64,000 bases of DNA from Ancylobacter novellus. Its GTDB lineage: Bacteria; Pseudomonadota; Alphaproteobacteria; Rhizobiales; Methylopilaceae. A model generated the notes under the pieces. That model had not been told where the DNA came from. It saw nothing but the letters and a program-made list of their open reading frames with translations, and ran no database searches. Below are positions 48,062-58,164 of the stretch, one piece after another (within the stretch, counting starts at the first letter, position 1; the number at the start of each line of letters is the position of its first letter). The translations under genes and the position numbers were made by a program. The stretch is from the NCBI GenBank assembly GCA_003241695.1, contig QFPN01000013.1, positions 1 through 64,000 on the forward strand. Reading direction: 5' to 3'.

Positions 48062-49186
48062 GTGATCCCGACGCTCGCCGAATGCCTTGCCCGTCCGCGC
48101 AACGATCTCGCGGCCGTGCGCATTCTCGCGGCGACCGCCGTGCTGCACGCCCACGCTTGGATGACGGCCGTGCCGGGGTTGAGGACGGAAGACTTTCTCC
48201 ACGTCTTCGCCTTCACCTTCGATTTCCACGGCGTTCACGCCTTCTTCATCCTGTCCGGCATGCTGCTGACCCGCAGCCTAATCGACCGACCGGACGGGCT
48301 GCGCTTCGTGGTCGCGCGGCTGACGCGCTACGTGCCGGCCATCTTCGTCGCGGCGCTCGTCGCAGCGCTGGCGATCGGTCCACTCGTGACCCAGATCGCC
48401 CCGTCGGCCTATTTTACCGGCGCTCTGGCGACCTTCGTCTTCAAGATCACGACGCTCGCCGACGTCAACGCCTCGCTTCCCGGCGTGTTCGAGCGCAACC
48501 CGACGCCGCGCATCCTCTTCATTCCGCTCTGGACCATTCACTACGAACTGGTCTTCGCCTTCGCGCTCGCGATCCTCGGAGCGCTCGGCCTTCTGAGGAT
48601 AAAACCGCTTGTGCTGGTCGGCCTCGGCGCGACCCTCGCCGGCGCCGTCGTGTGGTTCTGGAACGGCGAGGAGCATCTGCGCCTCGGCACGCCGCACCAT
48701 CTCGTCCGGTTCTGCACGACGTTCGGCATCGGCGTGGCGATGGGCGTCTTCGCCGATCGCATCACGGTGTCGAACCGCATGATGCTGCTGGTCGCAGCCA
48801 TCGCCGCGCCGCTCGCCTTCACGCATTTCGCGGCGGTCGCCGGCATGGCGCTGATCGCCTACGCGATTGTCTGGATCGGGTTCTGCTCGCCGCCCCTCGC
48901 CGGCGCGCTCGCGAAGCTCGGCGTGTGGTCTTACGGGTTTTACGTCTGGGGCTACCTGATCGAACAGACGATCGCCTACGCGATCCCCGGAGCGTCCGCC
49001 TGGGCGATTTTCGCCCTCTCCTTCCCGCTCGCTCTCGCGGTCGGCTGGGCGTCGTGGACCTTCGTAGAGAGACCGTCGATCGCCTGGACGAGCGCGATCG
49101 CCGCATCAATCCGTCGCCTGATCCGCAGAGGCCGCGCTCCATCATCGAGCGATGCCGGCCACGGCGCGACGATCGCCGGCGACTGA
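48062..49186 (+). CDS. Acyltransferase family 3 membrane protein
   Basis: A 374-residue protein with about ten membrane helices. The start region ARPRNDLAAVRILAATAVL and the following FFILSGMLLTRSLI are typical of acyltransferase 3, which O-acetylates or O-acylates surface sugars. The family His is probably in the HAHAW segment. The GTG at 48062 is chosen because AAGGA lies about 10 bases before it; longer readings from the GTG at 47975 and ATG at 47987 exist. Divergent from the DUF218 gene. Substrate unknown. Confidence 0.85.
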   Translation: MIPTLAECLARPRNDLAAVRILAATAVLHAHAWMTAVPGLRTEDFLHVFAFTFDFHGVHAFFILSGMLLTRSLIDRPDGLRFVVARLTRYVPAIFVAALVAALAIGPLVTQIAPSAYFTGALATFVFKITTLADVNASLPGVFERNPTPRILFIPLWTIHYELVFAFALAILGALGLLRIKPLVLVGLGATLAGAVVWFWNGEEHLRLGTPHHLVRFCTTFGIGVAMGVFADRITVSNRMMLLVAAIAAPLAFTHFAAVAGMALIAYAIVWIGFCSPPLAGALAKLGVWSYGFYVWGYLIEQTIAYAIPGASAWAIFALSFPLALAVGWASWTFVERPSIAWTSAIAASIRRLIRRGRAPSSSDAGHGATIAGD

Positions 49187-49210
49187 GACGTCAGCCGCCG
49201 GCGGACGCCG

Positions 49211-49387
49211 TCAGTCCTCGGAAGACTCGGCGCTCTTCTTTTTGTCTTTGCCGACAGGCAGACCGGCCGCCTTGCGGGACTTCCTGCGCGCGCCGCGCAA
49301 CTTTTTCTTGATGGCTGCGATCTCTTCTTCGAGAACCGCGATCTTCGCGGCCATCTCGTCAACTCGGCTTTCGATCAGGTCGGACAC
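49211..49387 (-). CDS. Small coiled-coil protein, 58 residues
   Basis: Starts at a GTG with AAGGAG 7 bases upstream and ends at the TGA at 49211. The N-terminal half (SDLIESRVDEMAAKIAVLEE, followed by EIAAIKKKLRG) has a clear heptad pattern of hydrophobic residues, like a leucine zipper. The C-terminal half is very basic and then acidic. The strong ribosome-binding site and the amphipathic pattern argue that it is real. No family recognised; it could be a DNA- or membrane-associated scaffold. It is convergent with the acyltransferase gene, only 25 bases from its stop. Confidence 0.7.
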   Translation of the reverse strand: MSDLIESRVDEMAAKIAVLEEEIAAIKKKLRGARRKSRKAAGLPVGKDKKKSAESSED

Positions 49388-49554
49388 CGGACAGCTCCTT
49401 GAAGGTCGAAAAAGTCCGCCGGGACACGACCACGGCTGGCAGCGTTCGACAAGTCACGTCGGGTTGGAACCTTGGCTCCCCACGCCGCAAATCGTGCGGC
49501 CCCTTGCCGCGCGTCGCGAGCCGAACCGAGGGATCGGAGCGGCCGAATCCGGAT

Positions 49555-50376
49555 CTAGAATCCGGTCGCCGCGAGCCTCCGCCAGCTTTCGACCGAGCCC
49601 ATATAGACGTTCTGGTCGACATTGCCGACGACGCCAGGGTTTCGCCCCGTGGCCGTATGCTGCCAGATCGAGAAGCTGGTCGTCTGATCATATTTCAGGC
49701 TTGGATGCCCCGCCACGCTTCGCAGCCAGAAATGATGAGACGGAAACGCGCCGACCAGACGGTCGCGGTGGAAATCGACGCTCGAATAGATGATCGGCCG
49801 CTTGCCGTAATGCTTCTCGACCATGCGCAGGAACACGCCCATCTCGCGCTGGACCTCGGCGACGTCGGGACGACGTTTGCAGCTCGGCGAGAGGTGGTTC
49901 CATTCCATGTCGAGAACCGGAGGCAGCGCCTGCGGGTCGATCGGCACGTTGCGGATGAACCAGCGCGCCTGCTCCGCGCCCGTACGGCAGAAATAGTAGA
50001 AGTGATAGGCGCCTCGCGGCACGCCCGCGGCGCGCGCGTTCGCCCAGTTCTCCGCGAAACGATCGTCGACCCGGTCGCCGCCCTCGGTCGCCTTGATGAA
50101 GGCGAAGGAGACGCCGGAACCACGCACCGCCGCCCAGTCGACGGTTCCTTGAAACTTCGAAACGTCGATGCCCTTGATCGGATGGTCGTCGGGCGTAGTG
50201 ACGACGCCGGTCGCGAGCGAAGCGGCGCCGACGGTCGGAATCTCGGTGGTGAGCGCGGTGCGCTGGATCTCGACGTCGCCCGCGACCGACGAGCAGGCCC
50301 CAAGCGCCAACGCCGCGGCGGCGGCGGCCAATCGAAAGATGGCCCGCGACGGCGGGACCACGTTCCAGCTTCGCAT
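49555..50376 (-). CDS. GH25 family lysozyme-like lipoprotein
   Basis: A 273-residue protein. A signal with LAAAAAALALGACSS is a lipobox with the lipid-modified Cys at about residue 26. The mature part is a GH25 muramidase: KGIDVSKFQGTVDWAAVRG, FIKATEGGDRVDDRFAENW and the acidic VLDMEWNH segment. It should hydrolyse peptidoglycan glycan strands at the cell envelope. Start at 50376 has GGGGGAA close by; a longer reading from 50424 has no site. It is leftward, like the small ORF at 50441-50608. Confidence 0.9.
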   Translation of the reverse strand: MRSWNVVPPSRAIFRLAAAAAALALGACSSVAGDVEIQRTALTTEIPTVGAASLATGVVTTPDDHPIKGIDVSKFQGTVDWAAVRGSGVSFAFIKATEGGDRVDDRFAENWANARAAGVPRGAYHFYYFCRTGAEQARWFIRNVPIDPQALPPVLDMEWNHLSPSCKRRPDVAEVQREMGVFLRMVEKHYGKRPIIYSSVDFHRDRLVGAFPSHHFWLRSVAGHPSLKYDQTTSFSIWQHTATGRNPGVVGNVDQNVYMGSVESWRRLAATGF

Positions 50377-50440
50377 GTTTCCCCCGACGCTTCGGAAGGC
50401 CGGCAAATCGGACTGACGCCGCAAGCCTAGCAGAATCCGG

Positions 50441-50608
50441 TCACGGGCGCGCGAACAATGACGACGCGACGCGATGGTGGACCTCGGCGGCGGCGACGAC
50501 GTCGCGCCGGTCGGGGCCGTCCTGCGTCGCGACGACGGCGAGCAGCGCAGCGAACAGACCGGCGAAAACCAGACAGCCGCCGAGGCGCGCGATCATGGGA
50601 TCGATCAT
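50441..50608 (-). CDS. Possible 55-residue single-helix membrane protein
   Basis: The frame starts MIDPMIARLGG and continues with a hydrophobic segment (CLVFAGLFAALLAVVA), then an acidic and His-containing tail. One membrane helix with the charged tail outside or inside. The ribosome-binding site is weak (GAGAG-like). It lies between mgtE and the GH25 gene, 64 bases before the latter, on the same strand. The reading could be accidental given the high GC content. Confidence 0.35.
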   Translation of the reverse strand: MIDPMIARLGGCLVFAGLFAALLAVVATQDGPDRRDVVAAAEVHHRVASSLFARP

Positions 50609-50693
50609 CTGAAGAGCTCTCGTGACGTTTCGATCCGTGCGACGCTACCCCTCGAAAAGCGACCAAAGCGTTAACCGCTCGCTCACCATGATT

Positions 50694-52109
50694 TCAGCGC
50701 CCGACGCCGAACCACCAGGTCGCCAGGCCGAGGAAGGAGAAGAAGCCGACCGTGTCGGTGACCGTGGTGAGGAACACGCCGGAGGCTACGGCCGGGTCGG
50801 CCTTGAGCTTCTCCAGCCCGAGCGGGATCAGGATGCCGAACAGGCCCGCGCAGACGAGATTGGTCACCATCGCGCAGCCGATGATGACGCCGAGCTGGTG
50901 GTTCTGGAACCAGAAACCCGCAGCGATCGCCACCAGGGCTGCAAGCACCACGCCGTTGGCGAGCCCGACGAGCGTTTCGCGCCGGATCAGGCGGCGGGCG
51001 TTGTGCCCGCCGATCTCGCGGGTCGCGAGCGCGCGCACGGCCACCGTCATCGCCTGCGTGCCGGCGTTGCCCCCCATCGAGGCGACAATCGGCATCAGCA
51101 CCGCGAGTGCGACCATGTGCTCGATCGTGTTCTCGAACAGCCCGATGACGCTCGCCGACAGGATCGCCGTAACGAGGTTGATGAGCAGCCAAGGGATGCG
51201 GCTCCGCGCGGTGTAGAGCACGGGGTCCGAGATCTCCTCGTCGCCCGTGACGCCGCCGAGCGCGCGCAGATCCTCGTCGGCCTCCTCCTCGATGACGTCG
51301 ACGATGTCGTCGACCGTCAGAACGCCCACGAGGCGGCCGGCGTCGTCGACGACGGCGGCCGAGACGAGGTTGTATCGCTCGAAGGTTCGAGCGGCGTCCT
51401 CCTGGTCCTCGGTCGCCTTGATGGTGCGGGGATCGTCCTCGAGAATCTCGGAGAGATGCTTCGAGCGCCGCGCCCTGAGCAGCCGGTCGAGCGGCACGGA
51501 GCCGACCAGCTTGTAGGTCGGGTCGACGACGAAGATCTCGTAGAACGTGTCCGGCAGGTTCTCGGCGTCGGCCACATGGTCGATGGTCTGGCCGACGGTC
51601 CAGAACTCCGGCGCGGCCACAAATTCCGTCTGCATCCGGCGGCCGGCCGAATCCTCCGGATAATCGAGGCTGCGCGTGAGCGCGACGCGTTCCTGCGCGG
51701 GAATCCGTTCGAGAATCCGGGCGCGTTCCGCCTCGTCGAGATCCTCGAGAATGTACACCGCGTCGTCGGATTCGAGCTCGCGCACGCCCTCGGCGACGGT
51801 TTCGGGCGGGAGCTCCTCGAGAAGCTTCACGCGGACCGTCTCGTCGAGCTCGGTGAGAGCCGCGAAGTCGAAGTCTTTGCCGAGCAGTTCGACCAGCTTC
51901 GGCCGGTCGTCGGGCTCGAGCGCCTCGATCAGGTCGCCGACGTCGGATTCATGGAGGTCGCCGACGATCTCGCAGACCCGCTCCGCGTCGTTCGCGCCGA
52001 TCGCGGCCGCGACGTTGTCGACGAAGGCCTGGACCAGGCGGCCGTCCTCGTCGCGGATCTCGGCGTCTTCGGCGACGGAGGCGTCGCGCGAGTCGGGGGC
52101 GGCGGTCAT
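50694..52109 (-). CDS. mgtE: Magnesium transporter MgtE
   Basis: A 471-residue MgtE. The acidic N-terminal superhelical domain (residues about 30-150) precedes two CBS domains (NLPDTFYEIFVVDPT and VSAAVVDDAGRLVGVLTV). The five-helix membrane part has VASMGGNAGTQAMTVAVRAL, the family motif. It conducts Mg2+ (and some Co2+) inward under control of the CBS domain. The ATG at 52109 is chosen; the upstream reading is non-conserved. No Mg-sensing leader was recognised. Confidence 0.95.
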   Translation of the reverse strand: MTAAPDSRDASVAEDAEIRDEDGRLVQAFVDNVAAAIGANDAERVCEIVGDLHESDVGDLIEALEPDDRPKLVELLGKDFDFAALTELDETVRVKLLEELPPETVAEGVRELESDDAVYILEDLDEAERARILERIPAQERVALTRSLDYPEDSAGRRMQTEFVAAPEFWTVGQTIDHVADAENLPDTFYEIFVVDPTYKLVGSVPLDRLLRARRSKHLSEILEDDPRTIKATEDQEDAARTFERYNLVSAAVVDDAGRLVGVLTVDDIVDVIEEEADEDLRALGGVTGDEEISDPVLYTARSRIPWLLINLVTAILSASVIGLFENTIEHMVALAVLMPIVASMGGNAGTQAMTVAVRALATREIGGHNARRLIRRETLVGLANGVVLAALVAIAAGFWFQNHQLGVIIGCAMVTNLVCAGLFGILIPLGLEKLKADPAVASGVFLTTVTDTVGFFSFLGLATWWFGVGR

Positions 52110-52202
52110 GGCGGCCTCAGCGAAACTGGACTGTCGGGAGCGCGTCTGGGGTGTAGGGAGCTTGGATGGTCCCGGCAACAGTCGCCGCCGTCGCGGAGGC
52201 CG

Positions 52203-52242
52203 CAAAAAGCAAAACCCCCGGGACTTGCGTCGCCGGGGGTTT
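52203..52242 (-). terminator. Rho-independent terminator of tRNA-Leu
   Basis: AAACCCCCGG and CCGGGGGTTT pair over an 11-base loop. On the minus strand a T-rich tract follows (TTTTGCTTTTT). It lies 35 bases past the tRNA 3' end. Confidence 0.85.
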
Positions 52243-52276
52243 CGATCGTCCGACGGCCGAGGGCGCCGTCTATCTA

Positions 52277-52361
52277 TGGTGCGGTCGAGAAGACTCGAAC
52301 TTCCACGGGTTGCCCCACAGCGACCTCAACGCTGCGCGTCTACCAGTTCCGCCACGACCGC
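52277..52361 (-). tRNA. tRNA-Leu (anticodon GAG)
   Basis: On the minus strand: acceptor stem GCGGTCG with CGACCGC, discriminator A and encoded CCA. The D arm is followed by the anticodon stem-loop CAGCG-TTGAGGT-CGCTG (anticodon GAG), a long variable arm typical of tRNA-Leu (class II), and the T loop GTTCGAGTC. 85 bases including CCA. Followed by a terminator. Confidence 0.96.
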
Positions 52362-52542
52362 GGCGGCGGTGCTGATAACAGGTCGTTTCCGGGACCACAA
52401 GCGCGAACCGCGCGTCGCGCGGCGTCATTTCCGGACGGGCCGGGCGCATCCCGGCGATCTCAAGGAATTCCAGGCTTTCGGGAGGTCGCTTTGCGGTAGC
52501 CGAAACCGTTGCGAACCGCGGACGCAGGGATGCTTCGTCCGC

Positions 52543-52818
52543 TCAGGTGGCTTCAAGCGGCTCCGCCTCGCGCGTCGTCCGGCCTTTTTCCTCCTTGAGA
52601 ATCAAGGAAGTGATCTCGATCCCGATTCGATCGCCGTTGACGAAGACCGAGCCGCGGGCGATCGGATGATTGTTGGCGAGCAGGGTGACGGCGTCGTTCT
52701 CGGTCGCGCCGAGTTCAATGACGGCGCCGCGACCCATCCGCAGGAGTTGGTGGATCGGCATGCTGGTCGATCCGAGCACCACTGAAAGCTCGAGGTTGAC
52801 CTTGTCGATCCGCGGCAC
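52543..52818 (-). CDS. FliN/SpoA-type flagellar motor switch-like protein
   Basis: A 91-residue protein that is nearly all SpoA (FliMN C-terminal) domain: KVNLELSVVLGSTSMPIHQL, GRGAVIELG, ARGSVFVNGDRIGIEI. This is the fold of FliN and of type III secretion SctQ proteins. It lacks the longer N-terminus of typical FliN. No other flagellar gene lies in the window. The GTG at 52818 is used, with GGGAG 6 bases upstream; a GTG at 52842 is possible. Confidence 0.85.
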   Translation of the reverse strand: MPRIDKVNLELSVVLGSTSMPIHQLLRMGRGAVIELGATENDAVTLLANNHPIARGSVFVNGDRIGIEITSLILKEEKGRTTREAEPLEAT

Positions 52819-52889
52819 GAAACGTCTCCCGTAGCGCTTCACAACGCGCGCCGCCGATGCGGTCAGAAGATCACGCGCATGGTTAATCC

Positions 52890-53633
52890 ATGGTTGATTC
52901 CATCCGGAAACTGTCCCGAGACGCGCTCGCCGCGGCTTTCCCCGCGCGCGACGGCGCGCCGCCCGTCGAATGGCGCGTAAGCGATCGGCTCGTCGGCTAC
53001 GAGGAAGCGCTCGCGGAGATGGAGGCGCGCGCCACCGCCATCGCGGACGGAACGGCGGGAGAGCTCGTCTGGCTGCTCGAGCATCCCCCGCTCTACACGG
53101 CCGGCACCAGCGCGAATGCGGCCGACCTCGTCGAGCCGGACCGGCTGCCGGTCTTCGCGACCGGCCGCGGAGGGCAATACACCTATCATGGCCCCGGCCA
53201 GCGCATCGCTTATGTGATGCTCGACCTCAAACGCCGCGCGCCGGACCTGCGGGCCTACGTGGCCGCGCTGGAGGCCTGGCTGATCGCGACGCTCGACCGG
53301 TTCGGCGTCGACGGCGAGCGGCGCGAAGACCGGGTTGGGGTCTGGGTGCGGCGCCCGGAGCGCGGCCGCGGGGCCGAGGACAAGATCGCGGCGATCGGCG
53401 TGCGGGTGAAGCGCTGGGTCACGCTGCACGGGATCAGCCTCAACGTCGAGCCGGACCTGTCGCACTACGCCGGCATCGTGCCCTGCGGCGTGCGGGACCA
53501 CGGCGTGACGAGCCTCGCCGATCTCGGCCGTGTCGTCTCGACGCCAGAAGTCGACATGGCGCTGCGCGAGACGTTCGAGGAGGTCTTCGGGCCGACGGCG
53601 ACGGAAACGCGGCCGGCGCCCCCGCCTCTTTAG
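52890..53633 (+). CDS. lipB: Octanoyltransferase LipB
   Basis: A 247-residue LipB. It has EHPPLYTAGTS, GRGGQYTYHGPGQRIAYV (substrate pocket), and the catalytic Lys/Cys pair in KIAAIGVRVKRWVTLHG and HYAGIVPCGVRDHGVTSL. It transfers octanoate from acyl carrier protein to lipoyl domains. Divergent from the FliN-type gene. Confidence 0.97.
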   Translation: MVDSIRKLSRDALAAAFPARDGAPPVEWRVSDRLVGYEEALAEMEARATAIADGTAGELVWLLEHPPLYTAGTSANAADLVEPDRLPVFATGRGGQYTYHGPGQRIAYVMLDLKRRAPDLRAYVAALEAWLIATLDRFGVDGERREDRVGVWVRRPERGRGAEDKIAAIGVRVKRWVTLHGISLNVEPDLSHYAGIVPCGVRDHGVTSLADLGRVVSTPEVDMALRETFEEVFGPTATETRPAPPPL

Positions 53634-53709
53634 AGCTGGATCCTCTCGGGTTTGATCACGCCGTCATGCCCGGGCGTGTCCCCGCTTCAGTCTTCAGGAG
53701 CCGCCACCC

Positions 53710-54552
53710 TCAGCACGCCTTGTATTCGTAACCGGACTTTCCCCTCGGCCGCACGTCGCGATCCCGGTATATGATGGAGATCGCTTCTCCCCGCGCCTTG
53801 CATGCCGAATTGAACGCGTCGATCGGCGTGATGGGGGAACCGTCTCCGTCTCGCTTGTTGTCGTTGTATTCGATCTCGTAAACCTGATCGCCGTAGACGT
53901 CTATGTAGTCCTTGCATTCGGAATAGATCTGGCATTCCTCGGCGATCGCGAAGTCGAAACCGATCTGGGACGCTCCGATCGGCGCCAGTTCGGTCGTGTT
54001 CTTCTGCGCGATCGCAAGTCCCGCGGCGTGCGCCCGCTCCGCGAGCAGCGTGGCGAAGGCGGCGGCGTGCTGCTTCCTGAAGACCTTCCGCGAGCGCGTC
54101 CAACTGTCCAGATTGTCGGCTTCGACGGCCTTGAAGCCGTCGCTGGCGCATTTGTCGATCCAGGGACCGACGATCGCGATCAGCGCGTTCCGCTTCGCGG
54201 GCGTCGACACGTCGAACAGGTATTCGTCAGGCCAATCGGGGTCGATGACGAAAGCGCCGTTCTTCCGGACCAGAAGATCCGGATGGTTCTTCCGCCACCA
54301 CTTCGCGTCATCGGGCTGGCTCTGGAAGGCGTTGACGTAGCAGATGTTGTACTTCCCGGCCGCGGGGGCTTCGAGCCGGTCGCGAACGACGATCCCGACA
54401 TTGCCCGCGGGCGTGTAGGGACCGCCGATCTGGTAGTCAAACTTCGCGTTGGCCGGCGGGAGCGACACGGTCTGGGCGGCCGCAAGACCGGCGACCGAAA
54501 CCGCCAGCATCGCGGCGGCGACCGCCGCGCTCATCCAAGTTTCACAAGACAT
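53710..54552 (-). CDS. GH114-like endo-alpha-1,4-polygalactosaminidase family protein
   Basis: A 280-residue exported protein. The signal region (AAMLAVSVAGLAAAQTV) is followed by a TIM-barrel domain with YNICYVNAFQSQPDD, DVSTPAKRNALIAIVGPWID, VEADNLDSW and FDFAIAEECQIYSECKDYID. These match GH114, which cleaves galactosamine-rich exopolysaccharide. The acidic residues in DNLD and AEEC are the likely catalytic pair. Start at 54552 has GGA nearby; an upstream reading to 54588 exists. Its exact substrate in this organism is unknown. Confidence 0.85.
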   Translation of the reverse strand: MSCETWMSAAVAAAMLAVSVAGLAAAQTVSLPPANAKFDYQIGGPYTPAGNVGIVVRDRLEAPAAGKYNICYVNAFQSQPDDAKWWRKNHPDLLVRKNGAFVIDPDWPDEYLFDVSTPAKRNALIAIVGPWIDKCASDGFKAVEADNLDSWTRSRKVFRKQHAAAFATLLAERAHAAGLAIAQKNTTELAPIGASQIGFDFAIAEECQIYSECKDYIDVYGDQVYEIEYNDNKRDGDGSPITPIDAFNSACKARGEAISIIYRDRDVRPRGKSGYEYKAC

Positions 54553-54658
54553 CGCGTTCCAACCCGCTCGCTGATGGCAAGCCGCCACATCGCGTTTGGT
54601 CTAGCATCAGAGATGCGGCATGCGCCAACGGGCCTCCCCGGCGGCCAGCGTCCCGCCC

Positions 54659-54997
54659 CTATGATCCCCGCAGGACGCTCACGACTTCCGGGGTGTCGTT
54701 TTCATTGAACAGATTCAGATAATGCTCGTACGTCAGTCGGCCGTCCCGCACGGCCGCCATGATGCGCTCGCAAACCACCACCGTGCCCCGATCGGCTGGG
54801 GCCTGTGCGATGGCGATCAGTCTACTCGAACGAAACGGGGCGCCGTTGAATTGCTGGACGCACCTGGCGACCTGATATCGGTAGGCCGCTGGGCTTCCGA
54901 TCATGATCTCCTTCTGGATCTCATAGGTTCTCTTAGGCGTCGGCGCGCATCCCGCCAGCAGAACCGCTCCGACAACGACAACGATGCCCCTATTCAT
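54659..54997 (-). CDS. Small lipoprotein, copy 1
   Basis: A 112-residue protein. MNRGIVVVVGAVLLAGCAPT is a lipoprotein signal with the lipid-anchored Cys at residue 17. The mature part has conserved segments CERIMAAVRDGRLTYEHYL and EVVSVLRG that align with the neighbour. Start at 54997 has GGGAAG upstream. Function unknown. Confidence 0.75.
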   Translation of the reverse strand: MNRGIVVVVGAVLLAGCAPTPKRTYEIQKEIMIGSPAAYRYQVARCVQQFNGAPFRSSRLIAIAQAPADRGTVVVCERIMAAVRDGRLTYEHYLNLFNENDTPEVVSVLRGS

Positions 54998-55046
54998 CTC
55001 GCTTCCCGAATCCAGAAAATAACGACGCGGAATCACTTCGTGGAAT

Positions 55047-55409
55047 TTATCGTCCCTGCTGTATCCGGATTACTTCGGCCGATGCGTTTCCTTTGACCAC
55101 CTCGACATACATTTCATAGGTGAGTCTGCCGCTGATGATCGCTCCCGCCCAGCGTTCGCATGCAAGCTCAGGAGCGCTCTCCTCAGTCGCATTCAAAACA
55201 ATCGCGATCTTCACGACGGCCTCTTTCGTACTCCGGACATGAGAATCGCATTTCTTCACAAAGGCTTTCTCAGCGTTTTTGTCGGCGGCCATCATTCTAC
55301 GAAGCGACGAGAAGTTCTCCGGGGTATCCGGCCTCCGCTCCACCAGCGTCGCGCATCCCGACATGGCGAGAAGACTTGCGAACAGCCCCAGACGAATGAA
55401 GACGCGCAT
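55047..55409 (-). CDS. Small lipoprotein, copy 2
   Basis: A 120-residue protein. MRVFIRLGLFASLLAMSGCA is a lipoprotein signal with the Cys at residue 19. The mature part shares CERWAGAIISGRLTYEMYVE and EVIRIQQG with the adjacent lipoprotein: the pattern CER-x-x-x-A, GRLTYE-x-Y, EV. The pair probably arose by tandem duplication. Function unknown; both should sit in the cell envelope. Confidence 0.75.
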   Translation of the reverse strand: MRVFIRLGLFASLLAMSGCATLVERRPDTPENFSSLRRMMAADKNAEKAFVKKCDSHVRSTKEAVVKIAIVLNATEESAPELACERWAGAIISGRLTYEMYVEVVKGNASAEVIRIQQGR

Positions 55410-55580
55410 GTTTCGATCACGACGCTCGGTGAAGGCCGACCTGTCTATTTCCCCACGATGGGACCAGGTTCTTCCTGTCGCGCATAGCCGTCGCGACGCC
55501 CTCTCCGAATGGCGGACGCCTCGATTGCGACTGAGATAGTCAGGTGGCATGACAGGACGACGTCCGCGGGAGCGGCGCCG

Positions 55581-55862
55581 TCAGCCGTCCTCGGCGATGA
55601 CGACGCCCTCACCGTCGGGCGCTTCGGCGGCGAAGCGCTCCACCGTGTCCACCCGCGCGTCCGGCGGCCCGGCGAGCGCGGCTTCGGCGAAGGCGGCGAG
55701 GCGCTCCTGCGGGCCGGCGAACAACGCCTCGACCGACCCATCGGGCCGGTTGCGGACCCAGCCGCGCAGCCCAAGCCCCTGAGCGTTGGCCTGCGCCCAT
55801 TTGCGATAGAAGACGCCCTGCACCAGGCCCCTGATCTCGAAGCGTTCCGCGGCCTCGGCCAT
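55581..55862 (-). CDS. Acylphosphatase
   Basis: A 93-residue acylphosphatase. The catalytic loop IRGLVQGVFYRKWA contains Arg20, and GWVRNRPDGSVEA contains Asn38, the two catalytic residues. It hydrolyses carboxyl-phosphate bonds of acyl phosphates. Lies 27 bases downstream of pccA on the same strand, so it is probably in the pccA operon. Confidence 0.95.
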   Translation of the reverse strand: MAEAAERFEIRGLVQGVFYRKWAQANAQGLGLRGWVRNRPDGSVEALFAGPQERLAAFAEAALAGPPDARVDTVERFAAEAPDGEGVVIAEDG

Positions 55863-55889
55863 CGCGCCCTTCCCGTCCGCCTTTGCGGC

Positions 55890-57908
<2,019 letters not shown>

Positions 57909-58164
57909 CGAGGCTTGGAGACTCCGAGATCGCGCGACTGTCCCACGGGAACGGATGCGGGTCGACGCCGCTCGTTCTTAGGGGAGGCCGTCCCGTCGCG
58001 TCCACCTGTTCAAAGGGCGAACGGCGGCGCCGAAAAGCTTTCGCCGCGGCGCGGCGCCATGGACCTCGACGGCGCGCAACCAGCGAGGATCCGCCTATGA
58101 CGCGACGCCTGCCGCCCCTTCTCCCGTTCACGGGAGAGGAAAGCCGCCAGGCGCGGAGCCCGCG

